DNA of 10,265 nt, taken from assembly GCA_035433705.1 (NCBI GenBank), contig DAORVK010000082.1:1-10265 (forward strand), in the 5' to 3' direction. Below the pieces are notes generated by a model. It was given only the letters and a program-made list of their open reading frames with translations, had not been told where the DNA came from and did no database searches. Within the stretch, counting starts at the first letter, position 1. Every line of letters starts with the position of its first letter. The position numbers and the translations under genes are program-made. This document shows, in pieces, positions 1-5,865 of the stretch. The stretch comes from CADEFQ01 sp035433705 (lineage in GTDB: Bacteria > Pseudomonadota > Gammaproteobacteria > Steroidobacterales > Steroidobacteraceae).

Positions 1-143
1 ACGATTGCATCGGCGACACTCAAGGCGGCTGCGCGATCGATGTCGGTGGCAATGACTTCGTGGCCCGCTGCGGCGAGCAGGGCCGCCAGTTCGGCGCCGA
101 TGCCGCTGCCGGCGCCCGTAATCAGTATGCGTCGTGAGTCCAT
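1..143 (-). CDS. Short-chain dehydrogenase/reductase (SDR), N-terminal fragment
   Basis: The minus strand reads from an ATG at 143 off the left edge, giving about 47 residues. They begin MDSRRILITGAGSGIGAEL, with the glycine-rich TGxxxGIG nucleotide-binding motif of SDR enzymes at residues 9-16. The first beta strand (RILIT) precedes it, and the second strand (EVIATDID) ends in an acidic Asp. In classical SDRs an acid at this place usually favours NAD(H) over NADP(H). The catalytic Ser-Tyr-Lys residues lie outside the window, so the substrate cannot be read. The gene is divergent from the 3-hydroxybutyrate oligomer hydrolase gene with only 47 bp between the two starts. That makes a 3-hydroxyacyl or 3-hydroxybutyrate dehydrogenase role attractive but unproven. 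The SDR family call is firm and the substrate is inference. Confidence 0.87.
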   Translation of the reverse strand, partial: MDSRRILITGAGSGIGAELAALLAAAGHEVIATDIDRAAALSVADAI

Positions 144-181
144 GATGGCAGGCTAACGGAATCGCTCCACGCAAGTCCCGA

Positions 182-191
182 TACCTTAGTA
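182..191. promoter_or_regulatory. Near-palindrome TACCTTAGTA at the hydrolase start
   Basis: TACCTTAGTA is an imperfect inverted repeat (TAC...GTA ends). It lies in the 47-bp gap between the divergent dehydrogenase and hydrolase genes and its last base is the A of the first hydrolase ATG. It matches the perfect palindrome TACCTTGGTA at 4491-4500 in 9 of 10 positions. The overlapping TAGTAT (187-192) fits a sigma-70 -10 box at 4 of 6 bases. It could be a regulator half-site pair or part of a promoter. The evidence is only the sharing between two intergenic gaps. Confidence 0.35.
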
Positions 192-2095
192 TGACCCTGA
201 TGCATTTACCTGAGTCCCCTGTCCTCGCCGTGGCGATCGCAGCTGCACTCCTGGCCGGTTGCGCGGGCTCTTCGCCCCCGTTGCCGGTCGACCCTCGCGC
301 CGAGCGCATCGGCATACCGATCCGCTACGAACTCGACGGCGTCAGCGACGACCTGCTGACGGCGGGTCTCGGCACTGCCGGGCTCCTCGGCGTTGCGCCC
401 TCCTTCGCCGATGCGCGCCATCCCACCGCGCGCGAGCTGCGTCGCCGGGCGATCTACACGAACTACCGCGGCCTCGTCGATCTGCGCGACGCGCCTGGCG
501 GTGGCCCTGCGGTGCCGGGTGTCGAGTTGCTGGTCGGCTTGCACTCTCCAGTGGGTGCGTCGACCGTGATGCTGCAGATCCCGCGCGGTTTCGATGCAGC
601 GAACCCCTGCCTGATCGCTGCCGCGAGTTCTGGTTCCCGCGGCATCTACGGCGCGCTGCCGACCGCGGGCATATGGGGTCTGCGTCACGGCTGCGCAGTC
701 GTGCACACCGACAAGGGGACGGGCAGCGGAGTCTTCGACGTTGCGGGTGGCCGCGGGTTGCGCATCGACGGCACGGTCGCCGCGGCAGGTGATTCGCTCC
801 TGTCGTGGGCGCCCGATGCCGCGGCCGTCATGAGGCTCCGCATCAGGCGACCGGATGCGGTGCTCTTCCGCCACGCGAACTCCGGCATGAACGTCGAGGC
901 GCACTGGGGCGAGTATCTGCTGCAGGCGGTCGATGTTGCGTTCGAGCTGTTGAACGACGAGTACCCGGGTCGCGCGACGCCCTTCACGCCGGCCAACACG
1001 CTCGTCATCGCGTCCGGCATTTCGAACGGCGGTGGCACCGTGCTGCGCGCCATGGAGCTCGACAGGGCCGGCCGGATCGACGGCGCGGTGGTCTCCGAAC
1101 CGAATGTCTCGGTGCCGGGTGTTCGGTTATTCGGTTATGAGGCGCGGTCGCTGTACGACCTCGTCATTGCGCAGCTGCTGTTGCAACCCTGTGCGGTGCT
1201 CGCGGAGGAGGACAAGACTGCGCCCTTTCTCGCGGCGACTGCGGCCGCGCGGCCGACGCTCGAGCATTGGTGCCGCGACCTGGCTGCGCGCGGTGAGATC
1301 GCGGCAGACGCTGCGGCCGCGGGGGATGCGGCGGCACTCGCACGCGCCGCGCGCGCGCGACTGCTCGCACTCGGCATCCTGCCCGAAGCGCTGCGGCTTG
1401 GGCATGTGAACGTGCACGCATCGCTCTGGAGCGCGATCGCGGTGTCGTACGCGGCGGCCTACGCAGGCATGGCGCCCGACGAGCTGCCCTGTGGCGTGAG
1501 CTTCAGCGCGACAGATGCGGCGGGTGCTCCCCGCGCGCTTGCCGACGAGGAACTCGCGCGCCTGTTTGCCGACAGCAGCGGCATTGCACCGACGGCAGGC
1601 ATCAACCTCGTCATGCCCGGAGAGGGCGGCGCGTTGCGCGCAGCGAATTTCGGCAGTATTGACCTTGCGCTGTGTCTGCGCGGTTTACGCGAGCGGCTCG
1701 CGCCGGGGATTGCTGCGGTAGCTGCTCATCCGCGCGCCGATAAACGGCCGCTGATCGTGTTGCATGGCCGCGGCGACGGGCTTATCCCGGTGAACCACAC
1801 CTCGCGACCGTATTACGCCGCGAGCATCGCCGCGGATGACCCACATGCAGGTATTCGCTACTATGAAGTTGAGCGTGGCCAGCATTTCGACGCATTCCTG
1901 CCGCTGCCGGGATTCGCAGGGCACTATGTCGCGATGCAGCCCTTCCTTGAAAGCGCGATGGATCTGATGGCGGCGCGGCTGCGCGACAGCAGCCGGCCGC
2001 TACCGCCGAGTCAGGTCGTGCGCCGCGCGATTCAGGCGGCACCTGACGCAGATACGATCACCTTCGAGGGCGGGACGCTGGTCATCCCGCCGTAA
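191..2095 (+). CDS. D-(-)-3-hydroxybutyrate oligomer hydrolase family lipoprotein
   Basis: The 634-residue product resembles the 3HBOH family (Pfam 3HBOH), whose members cleave D-3-hydroxybutyrate dimers and oligomers to monomer during polyhydroxybutyrate breakdown. Family-like stretches are DDLLTAGLG (about residue 53), AIYTNYRGLVD and TDKGTGSGVFD. The probable nucleophile is Ser278 in GISNGGG. Asp529 (HGRGDGLIP) and His565 (ERGQHFDAF) are sensible partners for a catalytic triad. The N-terminus is a lipoprotein signal with lipobox LAGC (Cys24) and Ala at +2, which points to an outer-membrane lipoprotein, probably periplasmic or surface exposed. The signal has no Lys or Arg before its hydrophobic core. 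There is no Shine-Dalgarno sequence before the ATG at 191; the ATG at 200 (Met4) is the alternative start. An in-frame stop at 143-145 rules out a much longer product. As I recall the family, it is slightly shorter than usual. Residues 307-316 are encoded by a repeated DNA element. A tannase or feruloyl-esterase-like hydrolase is the less likely alternative. Confidence 0.85.
   Translation: MTLMHLPESPVLAVAIAAALLAGCAGSSPPLPVDPRAERIGIPIRYELDGVSDDLLTAGLGTAGLLGVAPSFADARHPTARELRRRAIYTNYRGLVDLRDAPGGGPAVPGVELLVGLHSPVGASTVMLQIPRGFDAANPCLIAAASSGSRGIYGALPTAGIWGLRHGCAVVHTDKGTGSGVFDVAGGRGLRIDGTVAAAGDSLLSWAPDAAAVMRLRIRRPDAVLFRHANSGMNVEAHWGEYLLQAVDVAFELLNDEYPGRATPFTPANTLVIASGISNGGGTVLRAMELDRAGRIDGAVVSEPNVSVPGVRLFGYEARSLYDLVIAQLLLQPCAVLAEEDKTAPFLAATAAARPTLEHWCRDLAARGEIAADAAAAGDAAALARAARARLLALGILPEALRLGHVNVHASLWSAIAVSYAAAYAGMAPDELPCGVSFSATDAAGAPRALADEELARLFADSSGIAPTAGINLVMPGEGGALRAANFGSIDLALCLRGLRERLAPGIAAVAAHPRADKRPLIVLHGRGDGLIPVNHTSRPYYAASIAADDPHAGIRYYEVERGQHFDAFLPLPGFAGHYVAMQPFLESAMDLMAARLRDSSRPLPPSQVVRRAIQAAPDADTITFEGGTLVIPP
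1111..1138 (+). repeat. 28-bp inverted repeat, copy 1 (inside the hydrolase gene)
   Basis: This stretch is the reverse complement of 2096-2123 with 27 of 28 bases identical; the single difference is G1121 against A2113. It contains a tandem of TTCGGTTA (1122-1129 and 1130-1137) preceded by GGTGCCGGGT. It is read in frame as residues 307-316 of the hydrolase (SVPGVRLFGY), including a TTA leucine codon, which is uncommon in this GC-rich window. The match stops abruptly on both sides, so the unit seems to be about 28 bp. Confidence 0.95.
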
Positions 2096-2123
2096 ATAAC
2101 CGAATAACCGAAAACCCGGCACC
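2096..2123 (-). repeat. 28-bp inverted repeat, copy 2 (just after the hydrolase stop)
   Basis: It begins at the base right after the TAA stop (2093-2095) of the hydrolase gene and fills most of the 34-bp gap before the receptor gene's 3' end. It starts with two tandem ATAACCGA octamers (2096-2103 and 2104-2111) and ends ACCCGGCACC. It is the inverse of 1111-1138 with one mismatch. Its last eight bases (2116-2123) also form part of the left arm of the stem-loop at 2116-2145. Confidence 0.95.
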
Positions 2124-2145
2124 ACCTTCCTAATACTGGTACCGG
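2116..2145 (-). terminator. Weak stem-loop at the hydrolase/receptor convergent junction
   Basis: CCGGCACCA (2116-2124) pairs with TGGTACCGG (2137-2145) in 8 of 9 positions, around a 12-nt loop that holds the receptor's stop codon. In the receptor's direction the stem is followed by GGTTTTCGGTTATT, a modest T-rich run. It may therefore act as a poor intrinsic terminator for the receptor transcript. In the hydrolase direction no T-run follows. The mismatch and the interrupted T-tract keep this tentative. Confidence 0.3.
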
Positions 2146-4430
2146 ACGCTGAGCGTATACGTCCGCGGCGGTCCGTAGTAGCCGATCTGACTCACATTCC
2201 CGAATAGCCCCGTCGTGCCGAAGTCATAGCCGGCTGTGCGATACCACTTGTCCGTGACGTTTTTCGCATCGATGGCGAGGCGCCAGTGCGAATCGGCCGT
2301 CTGGTACGACAGCCCGAGATCGAGCAAGCCGTACGCCGGCTGATCCGTCGGGCTCGTCAGGCTGAAAGGAGGCGGGGCGATCGAGGTGTCGTCACGCCAC
2401 TGGTAGCCGATTCGTGCCGTGGCCTTGCCGCTGCCGATATCGAAGCGGTACTGCGCATCGGTCGCGAACGTCCAGTCGGGCGCGTTGATCACCGGGGTCA
2501 CGGATGCGAAGTTCACGATCGTGCCGGGGCTCGCAGGGTTCGAGGCGAAGAACTCCTTGAACTCGGCGTCGAGGTAGCCGATCGATGTCGAGAGCGTGAA
2601 CGCATCGACCGGCTGCCAGACGGTCTCGATTTCCGCGCCCTGGTTCACCTGCTTGCCGGCGTTCAGTACCGCCGTCGCGTTCGTCGGCACGCCCATCACG
2701 GTCACGAACTGCTGGGTCGTGACCTGCACATCGGTGTAATCGGCATAGAAGACCGTTGCATTGAAACGCAGGCGGCCGTCGAACACCGTGGAGCGCAGGC
2801 CCAACTCGTAGTTGTCGACCGATTCCGGTTTGTAGCCGTTGACCGTGCCGGGGAACACCGTGGCGTTGCCGCGCATGTCGAAGCCCCCGCTCTTGAATCC
2901 TGCGCTGTACTGGGCGTAGAGCATGACGTCGTCGGTCAACTTGAAGTCGACGCCGAGTTTCGGTGACAGTTCGCTGTCGCTGCGTTCGCTCCTGTAGTTG
3001 CTCTGCGGCGCACCGAGAGCGAATACGCCCGGCGGCAGGCGCGTCGGGTCGAACATGCCGGTGTTCGAGGGGATCTGACCACCGAACTGCGCAACGAAAA
3101 CCTGGGCCTTCTTCTTGTCTTCGTTGTAACGGGCACCAAAATTGATGTCCCAGCGATCCGTCAGCGCGAACGTGCCGTCAAAATAGCCCGCGAAGCTCTC
3201 GGTGCCGACTGAACCCTGCGTCAGGCCGATGAGACCGCCGAACAGCGGGAAGGTGCCGAGCACCGCATCGAACGAACCGGCCGCTGTGCCGTCGAAGTAA
3301 TAGACGCCGCCGACGCCCTTGATGCGACCGCCGGTGTAGTTGAGCTGCAGTTCGCCCGTGCCCTGATGGTCGGCGTACTGCGCGGGCACGTTGAACTGGT
3401 TGATGTTGCGAGTCTCAAAGTCGAGAAAGGTCGTGCCGCCACCCTCGCGATACGCGCCAACCGCCTTAAGGGCCCACTGGTCGTTGAGCGACACCGTGTA
3501 GGTCGCCGAGGCGCCCTTGATCTCGAAGTCCTCCTGGTCGACCGGCATGTCGTTGCGCACGTCGTAGCGGTCGTCGAGGCGCGGGCCGAACACATCGTTC
3601 AGGCGCTGGCCGCCGCGGACATTCGACTTGTCCTTGATGTAATCGCCCATGATTCTCAGGCGGTTCGAATCGCCCCACAGGAAGTTCACCTCGCCGCGTG
3701 CCGCAAGGATGTCCTTGTCGCTGACGTCCTCGCCGACACGGTTGAACTGGTAGGGATTCGCGTCGGCGACGACTTCGCCGAAGCCGTCGCGCGTGAGCTT
3801 CGCCACCGAGGCGCCGACGTAGACGTGCTCGCCGATCGGAGTCGATCCGCCGAGCTTCAGGTCCATCTGGCCGTAGCTGCCGCCGGCGACTGTCGCGTTG
3901 AACGCCGGTTCACCGACGATGTCGCGCGTCACGTACTTGATCGCGCCCGCAAGCGTGTTCTTGCCATAGAGCGTGCCCTGTGGTCCGCGCAGGATCTCGA
4001 TGCGCTGCACGTCGTAGACGTCGAGCAATGCGCCCTGCGGGCGGGCGACGTACACGTCATCGATGTAGATGCCGACGCCGGGCTCGAAGCCCCACAGCGG
4101 ATCGTTCTGGCCGATACCGCGGATGTAGGCGTTGATCGTGTTGCTCGTGGCGCGGCCGGGATTCACCTTGATGTTCGGCGCGAGCGAGTTGATGTCTTCG
4201 AGGTTCGTGACCGCCAGCTCGCGCAGTTGATCAGCCGAGAAAGCCGAGACGGCCGCAGGCACGTCCTGCAGATTCTCCTCGCGCCGGCGAGTCGTCACGA
4301 CGACCTCCTCGAGCACCGATCCCGTGCCCTCGGTCGCGTTCTGGGCGCGCGCCGGTGTCGTGACGGCGCCACTCGCTGCGAGGCTCACCAGTGCCGCGAT
4401 TGCGAACGGCGTCGTTTCTCTGATCATCAT
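2130..4430 (-). CDS. TonB-dependent outer-membrane receptor
   Basis: This is a 766-residue outer-membrane gated channel that uses TonB-ExbB-ExbD energy to import a ligand. I chose the ATG at 4430 because an AGAGGGG ribosome-binding site lies 7 nt upstream and a clear signal peptide follows, with the likely cut after Ala29 (PARA|QN). The open frame continues upstream to 4709, but that part has no signal peptide and lies antisense to the permease gene. After the signal come a TonB-box-like segment (LEEVVVTTRRRE, residues 40-51), LQDVPAAVSAFSADQL opening the plug, and the conserved plug motif RGPQGTLYGKNTLAGAIKYV near residue 147. The long beta-barrel ends RYQY with a terminal aromatic residue, as expected for outer-membrane assembly. 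Length is normal for the family. The ligand is not readable; no siderophore, heme or cobalamin gene lies nearby. Convergence with the oligomer hydrolase and divergence from a GntP permease suggest an organic carbon substrate rather than iron, which is inference. Confidence 0.95.
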   Translation of the reverse strand: MMIRETTPFAIAALVSLAASGAVTTPARAQNATEGTGSVLEEVVVTTRRREENLQDVPAAVSAFSADQLRELAVTNLEDINSLAPNIKVNPGRATSNTINAYIRGIGQNDPLWGFEPGVGIYIDDVYVARPQGALLDVYDVQRIEILRGPQGTLYGKNTLAGAIKYVTRDIVGEPAFNATVAGGSYGQMDLKLGGSTPIGEHVYVGASVAKLTRDGFGEVVADANPYQFNRVGEDVSDKDILAARGEVNFLWGDSNRLRIMGDYIKDKSNVRGGQRLNDVFGPRLDDRYDVRNDMPVDQEDFEIKGASATYTVSLNDQWALKAVGAYREGGGTTFLDFETRNINQFNVPAQYADHQGTGELQLNYTGGRIKGVGGVYYFDGTAAGSFDAVLGTFPLFGGLIGLTQGSVGTESFAGYFDGTFALTDRWDINFGARYNEDKKKAQVFVAQFGGQIPSNTGMFDPTRLPPGVFALGAPQSNYRSERSDSELSPKLGVDFKLTDDVMLYAQYSAGFKSGGFDMRGNATVFPGTVNGYKPESVDNYELGLRSTVFDGRLRFNATVFYADYTDVQVTTQQFVTVMGVPTNATAVLNAGKQVNQGAEIETVWQPVDAFTLSTSIGYLDAEFKEFFASNPASPGTIVNFASVTPVINAPDWTFATDAQYRFDIGSGKATARIGYQWRDDTSIAPPPFSLTSPTDQPAYGLLDLGLSYQTADSHWRLAIDAKNVTDKWYRTAGYDFGTTGLFGNVSQIGYYGPPRTYTLSVRYQY

Positions 4431-4439
4431 GGGAATCCC

Positions 4440-4446
4440 CTCTTTC
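4440..4446 (-). promoter_or_regulatory. Ribosome-binding site deciding the receptor start
   Basis: On the minus strand the bases read roughly AAAGAGGGG before GATTCCC and the ATG at 4430. This purine-rich run is the best Shine-Dalgarno-like site in the window. It supports starting the receptor at 4430 (a second ATG follows directly at 4427) rather than at any of the upstream in-frame ATGs. Confidence 0.6.
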
Positions 4447-4480
4447 CGGATGAGCGGCAACGTACGCCGCTCCCGCCGGA
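4445..4480 (-). promoter_or_regulatory. 36-nt stem-loop in the receptor leader
   Basis: GAGCGGC (4452-4458) and GCCGCTC (4466-4472) form a perfect 7-bp stem around a 7-nt loop. An outer 5-bp stem, TCCGG (4445-4449) with CCGGA (4476-4480), is separated from it by a 2x3 internal loop. In the receptor mRNA the structure ends about 14 nt before the start codon and directly abuts the AAGAGGGG ribosome-binding site. It could be a leader RNA hairpin that affects translation or stability, or a dyad operator for a DNA-binding protein. The complementarity is seen; the function is inferred. Confidence 0.5.
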
Positions 4481-4490
4481 GTCGCATTGC

Positions 4491-4504
4491 TACCTTGGTA
4501 CTAT
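4491..4504 (+). promoter_or_regulatory. Palindrome TACCTTGGTA overlapping a candidate -10 box
   Basis: TACCTTGGTA (4491-4500) is a palindrome with TACC/GGTA arms in the 112-bp gap between the receptor and the permease. It overlaps TACTAT (4499-4504), a 4-of-6 match to a sigma-70 -10 hexamer, which would put the permease transcript start about 30 nt before its ATG. No good -35 box lies 17 bp upstream, as is common at activator-dependent promoters. The near-identical TACCTTAGTA at 182-191 suggests a shared regulator, possibly the response regulator at 9360-10037. This is tentative. Confidence 0.35.
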
Positions 4505-4516
4505 GGTGTGGCCGTC

Positions 4517-4531
4517 GTGCAACAGTGCAAC
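4517..4531 (+). repeat. Tandem heptamer GTGCAAC x2
   Basis: GTGCAAC occurs at 4517-4523 and again at 4525-4531, separated by a single A, in the probable 5' leader of the permease gene. The second copy ends 11 bp before its ATG. This is where a Shine-Dalgarno sequence would be expected, and none is present. It could be a direct-repeat binding site or chance. Confidence 0.4.
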
Positions 4532-4542
4532 GTGCCCGCCCT

Positions 4543-5850
4543 ATGCTGAGTCTCTTCGGACTGCTGCTCGGGCTCGCGCTGCTCATCTGGCTGACCATGC
4601 GCGGGACGGAGCTGCTGATCGCGGCGCCGCTCTGCGCGCTCCTGGTGGCCGCTCTTTCGGGCTTTGCGCCGTTTCCGCAGCTCGCGGCGGAGGGTGCGCC
4701 GAGTTTCACGACGAGCTACATGCGTGGCTTCGTCGATTTCGTCCAGAACTGGTTCTTCATGTTCCTGCTCGGCTCTCTCTTCGGCAAGATGATGGAGAGT
4801 ACCGGCGCGGCCGACAGCGTCGCGAACTGGATCGTCGCGAGGCTCGGTGCGAAGCATGCGGTGGGCGCCGTGGTGCTCGCGTGCGCGGTGCTGACGTACG
4901 GGGGCGTGAGCCTGTTCGTCGTTGCGTTCTCGGTGTACCCCATGGCAGTGAGCCTCTTCCGGCGCGCCGATCTGCCACGGCGGTTCATCCCCGCGACCGT
5001 CGCCTTCGGTTCGGTCACTTTCACGATGACATCGGCCGGATCGCCCGAAATCCAGAACTGGATCCCGATCCGCTTTCTCGGCACCACGCCCTACGCCGGC
5101 TGGGAAGTGAGCCTCGTGGTTGCAATCTTCATGTTCGCGGTCGGGCAATGGTGGCTCGTGCGCACGGTGCGCGTCGCTGGCGCCCGGGGCGAGCGCTTCG
5201 AAGCACGGTTCTCGGACCCCGAACCGCACGATCGCGACCTGCCGCCCGTGTGGCGTGGTCTCGTGCCGCTGCTGATCGTACTGCTCGCGTCCTTCGTGCT
5301 GCACAAGAGACTGGCGGAGTCGGCGCTGATCGTCGCCCTCGGCTCGGGTGTGCTCACGGCACTTGCACTCAATTACCGCTACGCGCATCGCATCGCGGCC
5401 GCCGCCACCGCTGGCGCGGTCGGCGCGCTGATCGCGATCGCCAACACGGCCGCAGTGGTCGGATTCGGTTTCGTCGCCAAGCTGACGCCGGGCTTTCAGG
5501 CCGCGGTCGATGCGATGACGAGCCTGCCAGGCAGCCCCCTCATCGGAGCTGCCGTGGCCGTGAGCGTGATCGCGGGGCTCACTGGCTCGGCCTCCGGCGG
5601 ACAGTCAATTGCCCTGCCACTGCTCGCTCCGCACTATCTGGCCCAGGGTGTCGATCCCGAAGCCTTGCACCGTGTCGTCGCGATCTCCTCCGGTGGTCTC
5701 GACTCGCTGCCACACAATGGCTATGTCGTCACGACGATCCGGTCGATCTGCGGCGAATCCTACGCCGCGGCTTATCCGGCGATGGGCGTGCTCACGGTGC
5801 TTGTTCCCGTGCTCGGCACGGCACTGGCGGTGGCACTCTTCAGCTTGTGA
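4543..5850 (+). CDS. GntP-family permease (organic acid/H+ symporter-like)
   Basis: This 435-residue, very hydrophobic inner-membrane protein has about a dozen membrane segments, a normal size for the GntP (gluconate:H+ symporter) family. Family-like signatures are YGGVSLFVVAFSVYPMA (about residue 120), MTSAGSPEIQNWIP, GLTGSASGGQSIALPLLAP and SSGGLDSLPHNGYVVTTI (residues 382-399). I chose the ATG at 4543 because the first membrane helix begins at once (MLSLFGLLLGLALL) and the upstream in-frame extension is arginine-rich and unlike a permease. No clear ribosome-binding site is seen. GntP relatives carry gluconate and other small hydroxy acids, and in pseudomonads a GntP-type permease sits beside 3-hydroxybutyrate dehydrogenase. 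With the oligomer hydrolase nearby, D-3-hydroxybutyrate or a related short hydroxy acid is a reasonable guess. The kinase gene starts 15 nt after its stop, so the two are probably one operon. Confidence 0.87.
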   Translation: MLSLFGLLLGLALLIWLTMRGTELLIAAPLCALLVAALSGFAPFPQLAAEGAPSFTTSYMRGFVDFVQNWFFMFLLGSLFGKMMESTGAADSVANWIVARLGAKHAVGAVVLACAVLTYGGVSLFVVAFSVYPMAVSLFRRADLPRRFIPATVAFGSVTFTMTSAGSPEIQNWIPIRFLGTTPYAGWEVSLVVAIFMFAVGQWWLVRTVRVAGARGERFEARFSDPEPHDRDLPPVWRGLVPLLIVLLASFVLHKRLAESALIVALGSGVLTALALNYRYAHRIAAAATAGAVGALIAIANTAAVVGFGFVAKLTPGFQAAVDAMTSLPGSPLIGAAVAVSVIAGLTGSASGGQSIALPLLAPHYLAQGVDPEALHRVVAISSGGLDSLPHNGYVVTTIRSICGESYAAAYPAMGVLTVLVPVLGTALAVALFSL

Positions 5851-5865
5851 GACGATAGCGGCGGC

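Noticed and set aside
1139..2095. Invertible DNA switch: the 28-bp inverted repeats could recombine and flip the hydrolase C-terminal half
   Set aside because: Reading through the inverted orientation from copy 1 gives only 31 codons before a TAG, so there is no alternative C-terminus, and no recombinase gene is in the window. It could only be an off state, for which there is no evidence.
4505..4531. Sigma-54 promoter (TGGC...TGCA) before the permease
   Set aside because: The GG and GC elements are 7 or 12 nt apart instead of 10, so the required spacing is missing.
4324..4542. N-terminal extension of the permease to an earlier ATG
   Set aside because: The extension is antisense to the receptor signal peptide, arginine-rich, and precedes a natural membrane-helix start at 4543.
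4431..4709. Longer receptor protein starting at the ATG at 4709
   Set aside because: The extra 93 residues lack a signal peptide, run antisense to the permease start and the control region, and bypass the good ribosome-binding site before 4430.
3366..5858. Very long open frame on the plus strand opposite the receptor and in another frame through the permease
   Set aside because: Low-complexity Arg/Ala/Val/His-rich product without domains, spanning two real genes; a by-product of GC-rich codon use.
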